Positions 16,464 through 25,047 of a stretch of DNA of 56,990 nucleotides are shown piece after piece (position 1 is the stretch's first letter; the number at the start of each line of letters is the position of its first letter). The position numbers and the translations under genes are program-made. Source of the DNA: Lachnospiraceae bacterium (lineage in GTDB: Bacteria > Bacillota > Clostridia > Lachnospirales > Lachnospiraceae); contig JAAUZI010000063.1 of the NCBI GenBank assembly GCA_014804645.1, positions 1 through 56,990 on the forward strand, read 5' to 3'. Under the pieces are notes generated by a model. It saw only the letters and a list, made by a program, of their open reading frames with translations, did not search any database and was not told the DNA's origin.

Positions 16464-17102
16464 TTATTCCATGTCACTGCTCTGCACGGGTTGGGGTGCC
16501 TTGGATTTAGGGTAGAAAATTCTAAACGGCGGCGCGTCCAGACTCTCTTGCTGGTAATGGCCGTAAAATGTCACGGGAATTGTTGCCTCCGCCTTGTCCT
16601 GGACGGTAATCTTAAGTCCATCGGTGCTGAGTGCATTAAACACCTGGATTATTACCGGCTTATCCGATCCGCTCAGCTTACCGATCCATGTTACGTTATC
16701 CACATAATCTGCCAGATCAATATCCGGCTTGCCCTCGATCACATCGTATGTCGTATCAGATGCAGTATCTATCTGCGCAGCGCAGAGAGCAGCCTGTATG
16801 GATTCTGTTGTTGTCTCTAATATGGTTGCCTTGATATATACTTCCCATGAATCAACCACCTCAAGCCCCGCAGCCCTTCCTTTAACTCCGTCCACCTCAA
16901 TCTGCCTGATTGACGGAACGGCGGAAAATTCGCCGCCGCCCTTTGTGGCGCCGATCAACTTGCCTGCTGCCACTGCGGTGTCAAAGGTATCATTGTCCGT
17001 GCCTCCCGGTTCATAGGTGAAATTCTTGAAAAAAGCGCCTGCATCCATCAACAGGCGCTCCGGTGTATTTTTGGTAAATCCCGAAAAAGCTTTCTTTCCC
17101 AT
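16464..17102 (-). CDS. Major tail (tube) protein
   Basis: A 212-residue beta-rich protein in the tail-tube slot. It begins MGKKAFSGFTKNTPERLLMD, and contains GATKGGGEFSAVPSIRQIEV and VTFYGHYQQ, both typical of Firmicutes siphophage tube proteins of the phi13-like type. It polymerises as stacked hexamers around the tape measure. The gene lies directly downstream of the tail terminator gene with no gap. Confidence 0.82.
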   Translation of the reverse strand: MGKKAFSGFTKNTPERLLMDAGAFFKNFTYEPGGTDNDTFDTAVAAGKLIGATKGGGEFSAVPSIRQIEVDGVKGRAAGLEVVDSWEVYIKATILETTTESIQAALCAAQIDTASDTTYDVIEGKPDIDLADYVDNVTWIGKLSGSDKPVIIQVFNALSTDGLKITVQDKAEATIPVTFYGHYQQESLDAPPFRIFYPKSKAPQPVQSSDME

Positions 17103-17459
17103 CTACTCATCCTCCCTTTCGTAGACATACATTTCAAATTGTTCTCTTACCCTTTTAATTTCTTTATCCGGATCCGGCACATTCTGCCGCGGCCCCTTGA
17201 AAATACGTATCAGATACTTGTCGGTCAAATGGTTGCACCGGTGCAACTTCTGTTCCAGCTTATCCATCAAACTCTCCGCCCTAGAGTAATGCCTGTGTCG
17301 GTCCCATACGTTGACTTCCAGGCTATATATCTGTTTTTCGTCCGTTTCGCTTATCCTTCTGGCGCTAAACACTTTGTATGGATATTCTGTATCCTTCAAA
17401 GCCTCTTCACAAAAGGCTCCCGTCAATCGTTCCAGCTCCTTGTTCAGGTCTGCGCTCAT
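17103..17459 (-). CDS. Tail terminator / neck protein
   Basis: A 118-residue protein between the HK97-gp10-like protein and the tail tube, the usual place of the tail terminator (tail completion) protein. The C-terminal segment GPRQNVPDPDKEIKRVREQF is a pattern common to this group. Within the gene the codons for LHRCN contain a perfect copy of the palindrome repeated elsewhere in the prophage (17232-17247). It overlaps the upstream gene by 4 bp. Confidence 0.68.
   Translation of the reverse strand: MSADLNKELERLTGAFCEEALKDTEYPYKVFSARRISETDEKQIYSLEVNVWDRHRHYSRAESLMDKLEQKLHRCNHLTDKYLIRIFKGPRQNVPDPDKEIKRVREQFEMYVYEREDE
17232..17247. repeat. Copy 2 of the GTTGCAC palindrome (inside a gene)
   Basis: GTTGCACCGGTGCAAC, perfect, followed by T. 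This is the only copy inside a coding region; it reads as Leu-His-Arg-Cys-Asn in the tail terminator protein. Confidence 0.85.
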
Positions 17460-17908
17460 TCTTCTCCATTCCCTTCGTAGTCGTCATCACTTATCATTGA
17501 CAGGGCCTGTGCCTCATCCTCCAGGGCAGACAGGTACTGGCTCTCCGTTTTGATAATATCGGAAATATTGTCCTCAACTGCACTTGACAAGAGGCCCAAT
17601 TTCGCCGTTTTGCTGCTCCCCAGCTCCTGGAAACCACCATAAAACGCATTGGGCTTTATGCCTACCTGCAGACTTGGGTAGTCTTCATACTTATGCTTTA
17701 CCCAATACTGTGTAAACTTCCCCACCCTGCCTTTTGTGCGTTTGAAATGGTTGTAAAATGCCGTTCTGAATCGTTTGCATACCAGTTTCCCAACATCCCG
17801 CAAGGCCGCCCGACACAACTCCTTCATGGTGTAACTTACTCGATCCACACTGGAAACAAATTCTACTCCATCCTTATTGATTTTCGTCACCGACGGCGGC
17901 ACTGACAT
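17456..17908 (-). CDS. HK97-gp10-like head-tail / tail completion protein
   Basis: A 150-residue basic protein in the neck region. The segment LVCKRFRTAFYNHFKRTKGRVGKF resembles gp10-type proteins, which sit at the head-tail joint (read here as two overlapping parts, each short). The ATG at 17908 is preferred because GGAGGT is 7 nt upstream; an ATG at 17923 would add five residues. It overlaps both neighbours, consistent with a tightly packed late operon. Confidence 0.7.
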   Translation of the reverse strand: MSVPPSVTKINKDGVEFVSSVDRVSYTMKELCRAALRDVGKLVCKRFRTAFYNHFKRTKGRVGKFTQYWVKHKYEDYPSLQVGIKPNAFYGGFQELGSSKTAKLGLLSSAVEDNISDIIKTESQYLSALEDEAQALSMISDDDYEGNGEE

Positions 17909-18224
17909 CCCGAACACCTCCATAACATGTTATTTCCAATTCATTGCCATCTGTGCGGTAAGTTCTCAGGATCTTATACCGTATTCCGGCATGAATTAAG
18001 TACTGCTGCCCGCTATACTCCAGATAATCGGGTATGACAAACTTCAATTCCGGCTTTGAACCAGCTGTTTGTGCCTGGTAAAATTCCGTTTGGCTGATGG
18101 ATTTTTTCTCGGCGAATATTTCCGGCGTCCTGATCTCTTTCTCCACCGGGTCTCTGTATGTATCTCTTTCACTTCCCGATTCAAAATCACTGAAATAGAT
18201 TATTTCATCATACACAACGTTCAC
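17874..18224 (-). CDS. Head closure / head-tail adaptor protein
   Basis: A 116-residue beta-rich protein in the order connector, closure, gp10, terminator. Typical features are ISQTEFYQAQTAGSKPELKF and YLIHAGIRYKILRTYRTDGN, which match the SPP1 gp16-like head closure family. It plugs the portal channel after DNA packaging. Confidence 0.75.
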   Translation of the reverse strand: MNVVYDEIIYFSDFESGSERDTYRDPVEKEIRTPEIFAEKKSISQTEFYQAQTAGSKPELKFVIPDYLEYSGQQYLIHAGIRYKILRTYRTDGNELEITCYGGVRDVSAAVGDENQ

Positions 18225-18493
18225 CCACTCTCTTCCCGATATGCTCCCGACATACTCATGGCATCACGCAGCGCCTCATAATTTTTTTTGTATTGATCCC
18301 CTTTTTTTTGGTAATCAAACTGAGACTTGACATACAGTTCACAGGCTTTGTTTATGAGGGCGTCATCTTGATCAACATTGACCCCTACCCTGCGCAGATC
18401 GCGCAGGGCGGCGTCAATGTTGCTTTGAATTTCTTCATCCAGCAGAGAGTGAGTAATTCTCATGGATTTTCTGATCTCTTCTGCTTTAATCAT
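18221..18493 (-). CDS. Head-tail connector (gp6-like)
   Basis: A 90-residue helical protein directly after the capsid gene. It begins MIKAEEIRKSMRITHSLLDE and holds INKACELYVKSQFDYQKKG, features shared by HK97 gp6/SPP1 gp15-like connectors that bind under the portal. Its stop overlaps the next start by 4 bp. Confidence 0.75.
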   Translation of the reverse strand: MIKAEEIRKSMRITHSLLDEEIQSNIDAALRDLRRVGVNVDQDDALINKACELYVKSQFDYQKKGDQYKKNYEALRDAMSMSGAYREESG

Positions 18494-18503
18494 GGCCGTC
18501 TCC

Positions 18504-19778
18504 TTAGCTGTTGTCGGTCTGATCCGCGGTGGTCTGTTCAGTCACTTCCGGCAGGTTCTCGGCACAGGTCAGTAAGGCGTGTGCCTTACTTGTCAGGATA
18601 TTGCCATCCATGATGGCATAGCCGCAGTAATCTGTCTTACGCAGCTTGACATGATCCTCGGTCATCATGGATACCTCTTTGTTGATATTCAAATGGTAGC
18701 CCTCTTCGGCGTTGGAGATCAAGATTTCCCCATCTGCCATGGAATCGTCTTCCATGCAGGGCATACCCAGCACCTTGAATCCCCCGTTTTCCCGGGGGTC
18801 CAGAGAAAAGATAGGGCGCTTGTTGCCATCCTGCACATTGGCGATCACATTCCATATGGTATAACTGTTTGCGTATACCTTCAGGCCAGCGCCGTAGCCC
18901 GACTTGATCTTAGAGCGGGCGTTGGTAAAGTTTTCGTATGTCGGTGTCTTCCCCTTGGCATATGTCACAATCTGGGGACGTCCCTCTTCGGCGATCAGGG
19001 CTGTCACCGTTCCTATAGGTTCCGGTTTCTGACCGGAAATAGCGCCCTTCCCGTGGGTTGTCCCATATCCTGCTGCCGCCCCCATCTTCCTGGCCATCTT
19101 TCTCTCGATATACGGGATAAACTCTTCAATCGCCATTTCTTTTAGTTTCCAGCTGATTGTGATTGCCCTAGACAGCTCACAGCCGTTTAACTGAAATTCT
19201 TTAAAGGTTTCCTTCCCGTCCTCGGTGGTGTTATCCTCTTCATACCACTTCGCGTCTGTGGACGACTTTTCCTGGATCATGCTCAATGTCCCATTTACAT
19301 AGGACTTGCTTACCGCATTGAAATACGGGTACATCTCCCCGGCAAACTCCCAAATGTGTTTCGAGACATTCTTGGGAATCACGATCTGCGTGTTGTCCGT
19401 GGTATGCGTATATGCCTCGTTGACCATTTCAAACGTCTTGCGCTCCATATCGGTCAGCTGCTTTCCCATGATGCTCTTGGCCCATGCCTGCTCATACTCC
19501 TTCGATGCCCACGCCTGTTCTGCCTCTGGCCGTGCATTCTCCTGGCCCGCATCTAATTTTTCACCGCCATTGTAACCCACCATGCCCTCGTAGGGTTTCG
19601 GGTCTTTGTTCAAGGCGTTAAAATTAGCCTGCGCCTGAGCAATGGCATCCCACTGCTCATCCAGATCCGTGATCTCCTGCATTTTTTTCTGAGCCTCTTC
19701 TGTCTTGCCCTCGTTGATCAGCTGCTGCGCCTCGTTCATCAGCTGCGCCCTCTTTGTTTCGTACTCTTTTCTTTTCAT
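18504..19778 (-). CDS. Major capsid protein, HK97 fold, with fused scaffold region
   Basis: A 424-residue protein. Residues 1-55 are a charged coiled coil (RAQLMNEAQQLINEGKTEEA), the delta/scaffold domain removed by the upstream protease; the remainder is the HK97-type shell with the P-domain and spine helix (TYENFTNARSKIKSGYGAGL, then IWNVIANVQDGNKRPIF). The stop of the protease gene overlaps its ATG as ATGA. AAAGGAG precedes the start. Confidence 0.93.
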   Translation of the reverse strand: MKRKEYETKRAQLMNEAQQLINEGKTEEAQKKMQEITDLDEQWDAIAQAQANFNALNKDPKPYEGMVGYNGGEKLDAGQENARPEAEQAWASKEYEQAWAKSIMGKQLTDMERKTFEMVNEAYTHTTDNTQIVIPKNVSKHIWEFAGEMYPYFNAVSKSYVNGTLSMIQEKSSTDAKWYEEDNTTEDGKETFKEFQLNGCELSRAITISWKLKEMAIEEFIPYIERKMARKMGAAAGYGTTHGKGAISGQKPEPIGTVTALIAEEGRPQIVTYAKGKTPTYENFTNARSKIKSGYGAGLKVYANSYTIWNVIANVQDGNKRPIFSLDPRENGGFKVLGMPCMEDDSMADGEILISNAEEGYHLNINKEVSMMTEDHVKLRKTDYCGYAIMDGNILTSKAHALLTCAENLPEVTEQTTADQTDNS

Positions 19779-20479
19779 GCTCTCAATTCTCCTTTCAGTC
19801 GCATAAAATCTAATTTTGTTTGTAATAACAGAACATCCGGGGAATTCCCGGATGTTTCTTCCTGATGCATCATTGCCCTAGCTTTTTCCATTTGGGCCTC
19901 TGTGGGTAACGTAAACTGTGGACCAGCCACCAGTAAATCCGGCGTTGTGGCATCCTCAAACATTACCTTATCAATCATTCCCCTGTCCAATGCCTGCTGT
20001 GCTGTCAACCACGTTTCCTTTTCCATCATGGCTAAAGCCTCGTCCTTGCTTATCCCAGCTTTTGCCACATAAGCACTGCACAGGGCCTCATCCGCTGTCC
20101 GCAATATCTCCGCCGCTTTCTCCATGGCGTTGTGATTGCCGCTTGCCCCGGATGATACGCAATGTACCATTAACAGAGCGGTGGGGGACATCTCGCAATA
20201 CGCCGCCATCGCGACTATAGATGCTGCGCTGCAGGCCTCGCCGGTTATGTATATCTTGGTCTCCTCCGCATGGCTGCGCAGCATAGTGTAAATCTCCGAC
20301 CCAACATCGATCACTCCGCCGGGCGAATTGATGTACACCTCCAGTTCGTCCCCTGGCTGGAATGTGTCAAGGATTTTTTTTAGATCTGCCGGGCAGGTGC
20401 TGTCCTCGCCGAACCAGTCATAATACCATTTGTAGTCATTGGGAATCATCACTCCCCTTATATCAAATCTGTGTTTCAC
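19775..20479 (-). CDS. Clp-type (S14) prohead protease
   Basis: A 234-residue serine protease of the ClpP fold, encoded between portal and capsid as usual. INSPGGVIDVGSEIYTMLRS is the ClpP oxyanion/handle region, the nucleophile lies in the GEACSAASIVAMA motif (residues 80-92), and His106 in LLMVHC is the expected base. It removes the capsid scaffold domain during head maturation. Its start overlaps the end of the portal gene by 17 bp. Confidence 0.92.
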   Translation of the reverse strand: MKHRFDIRGVMIPNDYKWYYDWFGEDSTCPADLKKILDTFQPGDELEVYINSPGGVIDVGSEIYTMLRSHAEETKIYITGEACSAASIVAMAAYCEMSPTALLMVHCVSSGASGNHNAMEKAAEILRTADEALCSAYVAKAGISKDEALAMMEKETWLTAQQALDRGMIDKVMFEDATTPDLLVAGPQFTLPTEAQMEKARAMMHQEETSGNSPDVLLLQTKLDFMRLKGELRA

Positions 20480-21731
20480 TTGTTCCCCCTTCCGCTGTCT
20501 TGAGCAGCTGTGTGATCAGTCCCGCCATCATCACGGCGTTGTTCTCATCCATCTTGTTCAAAATTTCTTTTACCAGATTAACCACCTGTGTGTCCAGGCG
20601 GCGGATCGGAGCATCCCCGCCCGGCAATGGCGTCATGTTCATGGTTGCCCGCCACTCGTTCGGCGTCATGGCCCCTCGGTCTACCATAGCCTGAAATCCC
20701 AGCTTGGTTTGCATGCTGGCACACTGCAAATTGCTCGACTCAAAAACAATCCGGTTCCCAAACCCTCTTTCTTTGCGGGAAAACAGCCGCACGGTATAGG
20801 TATCTCCCAGTTGGATAGCCAGCGGTTCTATTTCCGCCTCATAATAGGCGTTCCACTCATCTTCTGTCCAACGGGATTGGATAATTTTCTCATTGGTGTT
20901 GAAAAATGAATATATCCTATTAACTGTTTTCTCTGTCTGCAAAGCATTTGGAACATAGTCTTTCGGTTCAATCCTTGTCACATCAGCTTTTGAATCCGTT
21001 CCAGCTGCTCCGAATGTTTCGCTCTCAATACTCAAAAAATTATCAACAAAACTTTTGACGTTCTTTTTGATATCCTCTGGACGAAGAGAAGTGTTAAATG
21101 TCAAAAGCCAGCGAATTATACCGCTGTTTTTGATCGCTTTGATAATGCCCTGGTCGATTGTCCCAATGACCTCCATCATTGTTGATATCGCTTTTGCTGG
21201 GCTTTCTCCGAATATATCCCCCTCGTTGTAATCCTGCCGCAGATGAATAATCTGAGAATACGGAAAAACACCGCTCTTACCGTTCCGATAGTAGAATTTC
21301 AGAAACAACTCATTTTCCATGTACGTCGTCTCGCAAGATACACACGGAATTGGATAGAGTTGCAGCGGTTTTCCGTTCTCGTCTCGGATAATCAGGATAA
21401 AGGCATTGTTGTTTAGGCATAGTTGGGTTGCCACCTTCTCCTGAAATTGCTGCCCGGTCATATGCGGATTGGGTTCTGAGAGTAGAAAGCGAATATTTGC
21501 ATCCGGGTTCACTTTTAATCCACCATCTCCGTCCCGGATATGCTTTCCCACCAATTTCCCTATTGCTTTTACTTTGGGCCTTAGGCAGGATCGGATGATG
21601 TCGCTGTCATACAGTCTCCGGTTCCATGCATAGTAGTTCTCTCCCCAGGTCGTAACCATCTGCAGGACTTCCTTTTTCTCCTTTTCATTTATTTTGTCTG
21701 TTGTTGGCTCTCTTTTTCGGAATAATTTCAT
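20463..21731 (-). CDS. Phage portal protein (HK97 family)
   Basis: A 422-residue protein of the HK97-type portal family. Recognisable parts are DSDIIRSCLRPKVKAIGKLV near the N-terminus, LNNNAFILIIRDENGKPLQL, VFPYSQIIHLRQDYNEGDIF, and the late MTPNEWRATMNMTPLPGGD. The dodecameric portal is the channel for DNA packaging and ejection. It follows TerL by 9 bp. Confidence 0.95.
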   Translation of the reverse strand: MKLFRKREPTTDKINEKEKKEVLQMVTTWGENYYAWNRRLYDSDIIRSCLRPKVKAIGKLVGKHIRDGDGGLKVNPDANIRFLLSEPNPHMTGQQFQEKVATQLCLNNNAFILIIRDENGKPLQLYPIPCVSCETTYMENELFLKFYYRNGKSGVFPYSQIIHLRQDYNEGDIFGESPAKAISTMMEVIGTIDQGIIKAIKNSGIIRWLLTFNTSLRPEDIKKNVKSFVDNFLSIESETFGAAGTDSKADVTRIEPKDYVPNALQTEKTVNRIYSFFNTNEKIIQSRWTEDEWNAYYEAEIEPLAIQLGDTYTVRLFSRKERGFGNRIVFESSNLQCASMQTKLGFQAMVDRGAMTPNEWRATMNMTPLPGGDAPIRRLDTQVVNLVKEILNKMDENNAVMMAGLITQLLKTAEGGTSETQI

Positions 21732-21740
21732 TGTGCCTCC

Positions 21741-23426
21741 TTAAATCATAGATTTATACTCTTCCAGATGGTTCTCCAGCTCCACATAGGCGTCCAGTAA
21801 TCCGGCTGTCCCGTCTATTCTTCTGGTTCCTTGATTACCTTTGCAGGGCTGGATATTATCATTTTTATCCACGTCTACAGATGTATTTGCCAAGCACCAT
21901 TTGAGCATCGGATTGTTGTTGTAGACAATCCGCTTTTTCTCTAAATCCGCTCCCAAGGATTTCATTGGGCTGGACAGGGTCTTTTTACCCTGAGATACCG
22001 GCTCCATTACCGACTGTCCAAAATGGTTCATCATATCCTCGACAAAGTAAGTTGCGGACCAGGCATCATATCCACATTTAAACAGAAATATGTCCAGCTC
22101 ATTTTGACATTCCAGATACCAGTCCACCACATATTTGTAATGCACCTTATTTCCCGGGCAAGCGCGACACCATCCCTGCTGTATCCAGATGTCATATGGT
22201 ATCTTGTCCTCCCTCACTCTGCGTTCGACTAAATCCTCGGGAATCCAATACATCTGCAGAACGTAAACATGGTCATCTCCAGGAACCATAAATATTATGG
22301 TTGCATTGGTCAAATCTGTCGTACTGGATAAATCACATCCGCCAATCCCATATCTGGGCTTAAGCTGCTGTACATTAAATGTGGCCAAATTATTTAGCTG
22401 CTCAAATGTTAGCCAGGACTCAGAGGATGTTTCTCGAATATTGAATTCCTTGCATACAAGATTTTTGACCAGGACATTGTTATTTATGGCTTTTGCCACC
22501 TTGGCCTCCAGGGCCTTTTTGTTCTTTATCGTCCCCAGCCCCGGATTGGCTTTCGGCCAACAGGTCGGATCGGTCCACTCCTTTCTACTGTCCAACTCAT
22601 ATATAAAGGCTACAAGGTGTTCATCCTTGTAGCCGTTGGGATCAAAATATCCGTTTATAATCCGTTCTGCCTCCTCGTATTTTGCATCGTAGATGTCCTC
22701 CCTGATCGTTCCCGCTGTGGATGTCATCAGAATCAACGGCTGTTCCCTGGCCGTCACACCATCAGCTATAATGTCATAAAGACCTTTTCCATTCTTCCAC
22801 TGGTGAAACTCATCCATTAGCCCGCAATGCACGTTTAGACCGTCCATAGTGTCCTTATCGGACGCAAGCGGCTTGAAAGTTCCGTTGTTATAGTTCTCTG
22901 AGGAGAGTTCCGCTACCAGTGGCTTAATGCGCTTGCGCAGTTTTGGGCTTTTTGCCACCATACGCTTAGATTCCATCCATATGATCTTAGCCTGATCTTT
23001 CTTTGTTGCTACCGCATATACCTCTGGCCCCCGCTCCTGATCGGCCACGAGCATATACAGGCCAACACCTGACGCAATCAAGGATTTTCCGTTTTTCTTG
23101 GCTACTATCAATATGGCCTCCCGGTATTTACGATTTCCCTCCGAATCTATAAAACCGAATATCGCCGCCAACATAGCTTTTTCCCAAAGTTCCAGTTTGA
23201 TCCGCTGTCCGCCTGCTTTGCCTTTGCTGTGGTGACAATAATTTTCAAAAAATTCAATTATATGGTTGGCGCGTTTGTTGCTGTAAAAATATTCTCCCGG
23301 ATGTTCTTGGTCATATATCAATTTTTGATAGGTACGGCGGATTTTGTCTCCCACAACGACTTTTCCGTTTTGTATCTGTTCCCAGTACTCCGCAATAGGG
23401 TTATAGTCCGCCGGATACCTGATCAC
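21741..23426 (-). CDS. Terminase large subunit
   Basis: A 561-residue DNA-packaging motor. The ATPase half has Walker A VAKKNGKSL (about residues 109-117) and Walker B CGLMDEFH; the C-terminal half is the RNase H-like nuclease (GGCDLSSTTDLTNATIIF). The frame is open further upstream, but the start is set at the GTG at 23426: it follows GGGAGG and overlaps the TerS stop (GTGTGA), which fits translational coupling. A closely placed TerS and HNH gene complete a cos- or pac-type packaging set; HNH presence favours cos. Confidence 0.95.
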   Translation of the reverse strand: MIRYPADYNPIAEYWEQIQNGKVVVGDKIRRTYQKLIYDQEHPGEYFYSNKRANHIIEFFENYCHHSKGKAGGQRIKLELWEKAMLAAIFGFIDSEGNRKYREAILIVAKKNGKSLIASGVGLYMLVADQERGPEVYAVATKKDQAKIIWMESKRMVAKSPKLRKRIKPLVAELSSENYNNGTFKPLASDKDTMDGLNVHCGLMDEFHQWKNGKGLYDIIADGVTAREQPLILMTSTAGTIREDIYDAKYEEAERIINGYFDPNGYKDEHLVAFIYELDSRKEWTDPTCWPKANPGLGTIKNKKALEAKVAKAINNNVLVKNLVCKEFNIRETSSESWLTFEQLNNLATFNVQQLKPRYGIGGCDLSSTTDLTNATIIFMVPGDDHVYVLQMYWIPEDLVERRVREDKIPYDIWIQQGWCRACPGNKVHYKYVVDWYLECQNELDIFLFKCGYDAWSATYFVEDMMNHFGQSVMEPVSQGKKTLSSPMKSLGADLEKKRIVYNNNPMLKWCLANTSVDVDKNDNIQPCKGNQGTRRIDGTAGLLDAYVELENHLEEYKSMI

Positions 23427-23857
23427 ACGTCCTCCCTGCACGTTACAAATTCCTCGAAACCATCTTCCTTTCCGTTTGGATCTATCTTCGCGGGCTTTGG
23501 CATGCAATCAACCAGTATCTTCATTGCCTGGGTCTGTTTCTGGGACATCTGAAGATATAACTGTGCATCTGGGCTTTGTTTCGTGCCGTATTGATTCTCT
23601 CCGTTTTTGTATGTTACTGTGGTTCCTTCGCGGTTGATGCTCTCGCGGAGGTCCTGCATGGTCACTGTCAGAAATGCCACGTCTTCCATGGTGGCCTGCA
23701 CCAATTTCTTTTTATTTTCATCTATTTCAGTGAATAATTTTTTTAATCGGCGCAGCTCTTTATTAATCCGCTTAGTCTTGTCCATATACCCCGAAATACT
23801 GTCATATTCTGCCTCCCTGCGGATTTGCTCTTTTTCAAATTCTTTGTCTGTCATCAT
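23423..23857 (-). CDS. Terminase small subunit (P27-like)
   Basis: A 144-residue, highly charged, mostly helical protein upstream of TerL. The segment KQSPDAQLYLQMSQKQTQAM and the ending MPKPAKIDPNGKEDGFEEF are typical of P27-family small terminases, which recognise the packaging site. AAGGGGGG lies 10 nt before the ATG at 23857; the frame is open a few codons further, without a better ribosome-binding site. Confidence 0.83.
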   Translation of the reverse strand: MMTDKEFEKEQIRREAEYDSISGYMDKTKRINKELRRLKKLFTEIDENKKKLVQATMEDVAFLTVTMQDLRESINREGTTVTYKNGENQYGTKQSPDAQLYLQMSQKQTQAMKILVDCMPKPAKIDPNGKEDGFEEFVTCREDV

Positions 23858-23895
23858 AGATACCACACCCCCCTTATGATGACCTGTGTGTTAAA

Positions 23896-24276
23896 TCAAT
23901 CTCCCCCCAACGGTCCCGGGGCGCGCATACCCACCCTAAAATCAGGGGGGAGTCTATCTATATCTCTCAACGAAATCGGCTGACCGTCCGCGTCAAACCG
24001 GCACAATGGAGCAGTACCGTGACGGATGCCATGTCCCTCAAACAGATCATGACAGTCCTTGCAAACATATTCCAGATTTCTATGATTCAGACTGATCTCT
24101 GAATCTGATATATTGCTGGCTGTCAAAAAGATTTTATGATGGACAATATATCCAGGATTACGATGGCACTCCTCACACAGTCCTCCATCCATCATAATCC
24201 TGTTCTGAATATATGCATTGCGGCAGTGTATCCATCTGATTGATTTATAAAATTTCGTTGCCCACTTCTGTGCCAC
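23896..24276 (-). CDS. HNH endonuclease of the packaging module
   Basis: A 126-residue nuclease. It reads VAQKWATKFYKSIRW at the start, then CEECHRNPGYIVHHKIFLT, SLNHRNLEYVCKDCHDLFEG; the two Cys pairs bind zinc and the HH plus the later Asn/His form the HNH site. In HK97-type phages such a nuclease next to TerS helps cut DNA at cos. AGGAGG is 5 nt before the GTG at 24276, so GTG is taken as start instead of the ATG further upstream at 24312, which lies inside the preceding terminator. Confidence 0.88.
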   Translation of the reverse strand: MAQKWATKFYKSIRWIHCRNAYIQNRIMMDGGLCEECHRNPGYIVHHKIFLTASNISDSEISLNHRNLEYVCKDCHDLFEGHGIRHGTAPLCRFDADGQPISLRDIDRLPPDFRVGMRAPGPLGGD

Positions 24277-24301
24277 TACTACCTCCTGATTCTGTTCACA
24301 T

Positions 24302-24327
24302 AAAAACACCAAGTTTTACACCTGGTG
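24302..24327 (-). terminator. Intrinsic terminator downstream of the membrane moron
   Basis: On the minus strand CACCAGGT pairs with ACTTGGTG (one G-T pair), followed by TTTTT. It ends the membrane gene at 24395-24895 and precedes the HNH gene, so late transcription must read through or start below it. Confidence 0.72.
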
Positions 24328-24394
24328 CCCTTGATGGTATATATGTGGTAGAATATCCTTTTTGTAGTATTTTAAAAATGTGAAATGGAATAAT

Positions 24395-24895
24395 CTAAAC
24401 CATCTCTCTTTTTTTCTTAATAACTCTTAAAATGTAAAGTAAATATTGGTCTTGCCGTATTGCTTTATTACTCATTAAGTCAAGAAACAAATATATCATC
24501 ATTATAAGCACAAAAATTATCCCCATTATAGTATACTGATTATTTATAAACGATAAAATCATTTCTAAACTTACCTTTAAATTGATATTTGACGCTAAAA
24601 AAGCAGATAATGATTGCATATGTACCGAAAAAAAAATGGTAAATATAGAAACCGCTAGTGGTAAAACACCTTTAAAGTTTTCCAAAGATTTTGCGGATTC
24701 TATACCATTTTCCAATAAAATCTCTAAATTGTTTAGTTCCTGTTCGGAGCATTCATCTATCTCTTTATAAATGACATTATATTTTTCATACCCTGATTGA
24801 TATTTCTTGGAACAGCCAGCAAGTTGGTATTCTTTCGGTATCCTTCCTTTTTGCATTAATCTAATATTATTCAGTTTTCTTTCTACATTTGACAT
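24395..24895 (-). CDS. AT-rich two-helix membrane protein, probable moron
   Basis: A 166-residue protein with two membrane segments (about 77-102 and 121-142), a charged N-terminal cytoplasmic part and a basic tail ending KKKREMV. I do not recognise the family. The gene is markedly richer in A/T than the packaging genes beside it, has its own AGGAGG, and is enclosed by a terminator on each side (24942-24983 and 24302-24327). This is the pattern of a moron, a gene expressed from the prophage for the benefit of phage or host, for example superinfection exclusion; that role is only an inference. Confidence 0.7.
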   Translation of the reverse strand: MSNVERKLNNIRLMQKGRIPKEYQLAGCSKKYQSGYEKYNVIYKEIDECSEQELNNLEILLENGIESAKSLENFKGVLPLAVSIFTIFFSVHMQSLSAFLASNINLKVSLEMILSFINNQYTIMGIIFVLIMMIYLFLDLMSNKAIRQDQYLLYILRVIKKKREMV

Positions 24896-24941
24896 ATGAA
24901 TTTCCTCCTTTTGTTTATTCCTATTTTATATCAGAATAAGC

Positions 24942-24983
24942 AAAAAAGAAACCCCATCTTTTGATGAAGTCTCTTAGAGGTTT
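24942..24983 (-). terminator. Intrinsic terminator below the RinA-like gene
   Basis: On the minus strand outer arms AAACC/GGTTT and an inner CATC-AAAA-GATG hairpin are followed by a run of six T. It lies between the palindrome at 25008-25023 and the membrane gene. Confidence 0.65.
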
Positions 24984-25006
24984 TTAACCCACTCCGGCAT
25001 GATACA

Positions 25007-25023
25007 ATTCTAGCATGCTAGAA
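25007..25023 (-). promoter_or_regulatory. 16-bp perfect palindrome with embedded extended -10
   Basis: TTCTAGCATGCTAGAA (25008-25023) is a perfect palindrome. On the minus strand its right arm contains TGC-TAGAAT, an extended -10 element (25015-25007), with no good -35. This fits an activator-dependent late promoter, and the RinA-like regulator is encoded immediately upstream. Confidence 0.5.
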
Positions 25024-25047
25024 ACGAAAAGAGTGAAAAAAACGAAA

